DNA of 57,133 bases from Actinomadura sp. BRA 177. Lineage in GTDB: Bacteria; Actinomycetota; Actinomycetes; Streptosporangiales; Streptosporangiaceae. The stretch spans positions 1 to 57,133 of the forward strand of contig NZ_JABXFD010000497.1 of NCBI RefSeq assembly GCF_013372625.1, given 5' to 3'. The notes under the pieces were generated by a model, which worked only from the letters and a program-made list of their open reading frames with translations, was not told where the DNA came from and made no database searches. Position numbers and translations under genes: made by a program. Position 1 is the stretch's first letter. The number at the start of each line of letters is the position of its first letter. This document shows, in pieces, positions 56,970 to 57,133 of the stretch.

Positions 56970-57133
56970 GCGGACGGATCGGAGACCCAGCGGCGCGCGG
57001 CGCGGGACGTTCCGACGCCCCCGCCGGCCGTCCCGCATGGCACGAGGTCTCCGACGCCGTCTGGCTGGCCGCCCAGATGAGCGCCGCCGCCCGCGCCGCG
57101 GACGGGCAGGGCGCCGCGGCGGACCGCCGCGCG
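56966..57133 (+). CDS. Third core protein (vWA/SAV_2336-type), N-terminal fragment
   Basis: GTG 56966 overlaps the MoxR stop. Only 56 codons are in the window. RPAWHEVSDAVWLAAQMSAA is the kind of amphipathic start (E-(V/L)-(A/S)-D-A-(L/V)-WLAA) seen in the large proteins that follow MoxR in these loci and that carry a vWA domain further on. So this should be the metal-binding vWA component. The assignment is from position and this motif; the domain itself lies beyond base 57133. Confidence 0.65.
   Translation, partial: MSGRIGDPAARGAGRSDAPAGRPAWHEVSDAVWLAAQMSAAARAADGQGAAADRRA

Noticed and set aside
1..57133. CRISPR arrays, tRNA or rRNA genes, insertion sequences
   Set aside because: No regularly spaced repeats, no cloverleaf-like sequences and no transposase-like proteins were seen; short structural RNAs cannot be excluded by eye.

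Overview
The window is high-GC DNA with GC-rich codon use, GTG starts overlapping upstream stops (GTGA/ATGA), twin-arginine signals, ECF41-type sigma factor, SAV2177-like methyltransferase and XRE regulators of the multi-copy actinomycete type. It looks like a filamentous actinomycete, most like Thermomonosporaceae/Streptosporangiales (Actinomadura-like) on protein flavour; the genus is an inference. The first 69 bases are not genomic: they match an Illumina Nextera read-1 transposase adapter with a few, mostly to-G, errors, so base 1 is a contig end.

Layout. 0.07-13 kb is mixed metabolism and transport: cut-off secreted protein, esterase, PEP-mutase/isocitrate-lyase family enzyme, MpaB-like oxygenase, BCCT osmolyte transporter, P450, methyltransferase, a MacB-type ABC exporter with a small membrane protein, a PLP decarboxylase and a GlxA-type AraC regulator. 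13-19 kb is an accessory region built around XRE regulators: small proteins of two unnamed families, a frameshifted phosphotransferase, GNAT, PCMT-like methyltransferase, a 41-residue zinc-ribbon-like protein. 19-21 kb holds a DUF433/DUF5615 toxin-antitoxin pair and a decayed LAL-type regulator. 21-30.6 kb has an operator-controlled secreted GH51 arabinofuranosidase, an ECF41 sigma factor, a DHA2 exporter, a VapBC-like pair trapped between two copies of a MerR gene end, a methyltransferase and a Tat-exported 5'-nucleotidase. 30.9-36.5 kb is an acyl-CoA catabolic operon (ligase, two acyl-CoA dehydrogenases, enoyl-CoA hydratase, VOC protein). 36.8-39.4 kb has a receptor Ser/Thr kinase and an epoxide hydrolase with a promoter covered by palindromes.

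39.6-44.9 kb is a second XRE cassette that repeats the order of the 13-15 kb one (XRE / hairpin leader / small protein A / small protein B / phosphotransferase). It has been interrupted twice: by a NUDIX plus HTH-PLD pair lying between two direct copies of the leader, and by a MazEF-type module that sits next to a truncated phosphotransferase.

45-52.8 kb has a secreted protein, then a LytS/LytTR two-component system upstream of two sodium:solute symporter modules (SSS with a small membrane partner; DUF485-ActP). Two perfect LytTR-type 9-mers with 21-bp phasing precede the DUF485-actP operon, so the system probably controls carboxylate uptake.

52.8 kb to the end is the most interesting part: a VMAP-MoxR-vWA ternary conflict system. 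A divergent class III nucleotide-cyclase-like protein carries at its C-terminus an effector-associated domain (EAD) that resembles the N-terminal EAD of the VMAP protein next door; VMAP is followed by a MoxR AAA+ ATPase and the start of the third core protein, which runs off the window. The likely logic is a gated effector (cyclase) tethered by EAD-EAD contact to an ATPase-controlled sensor complex.
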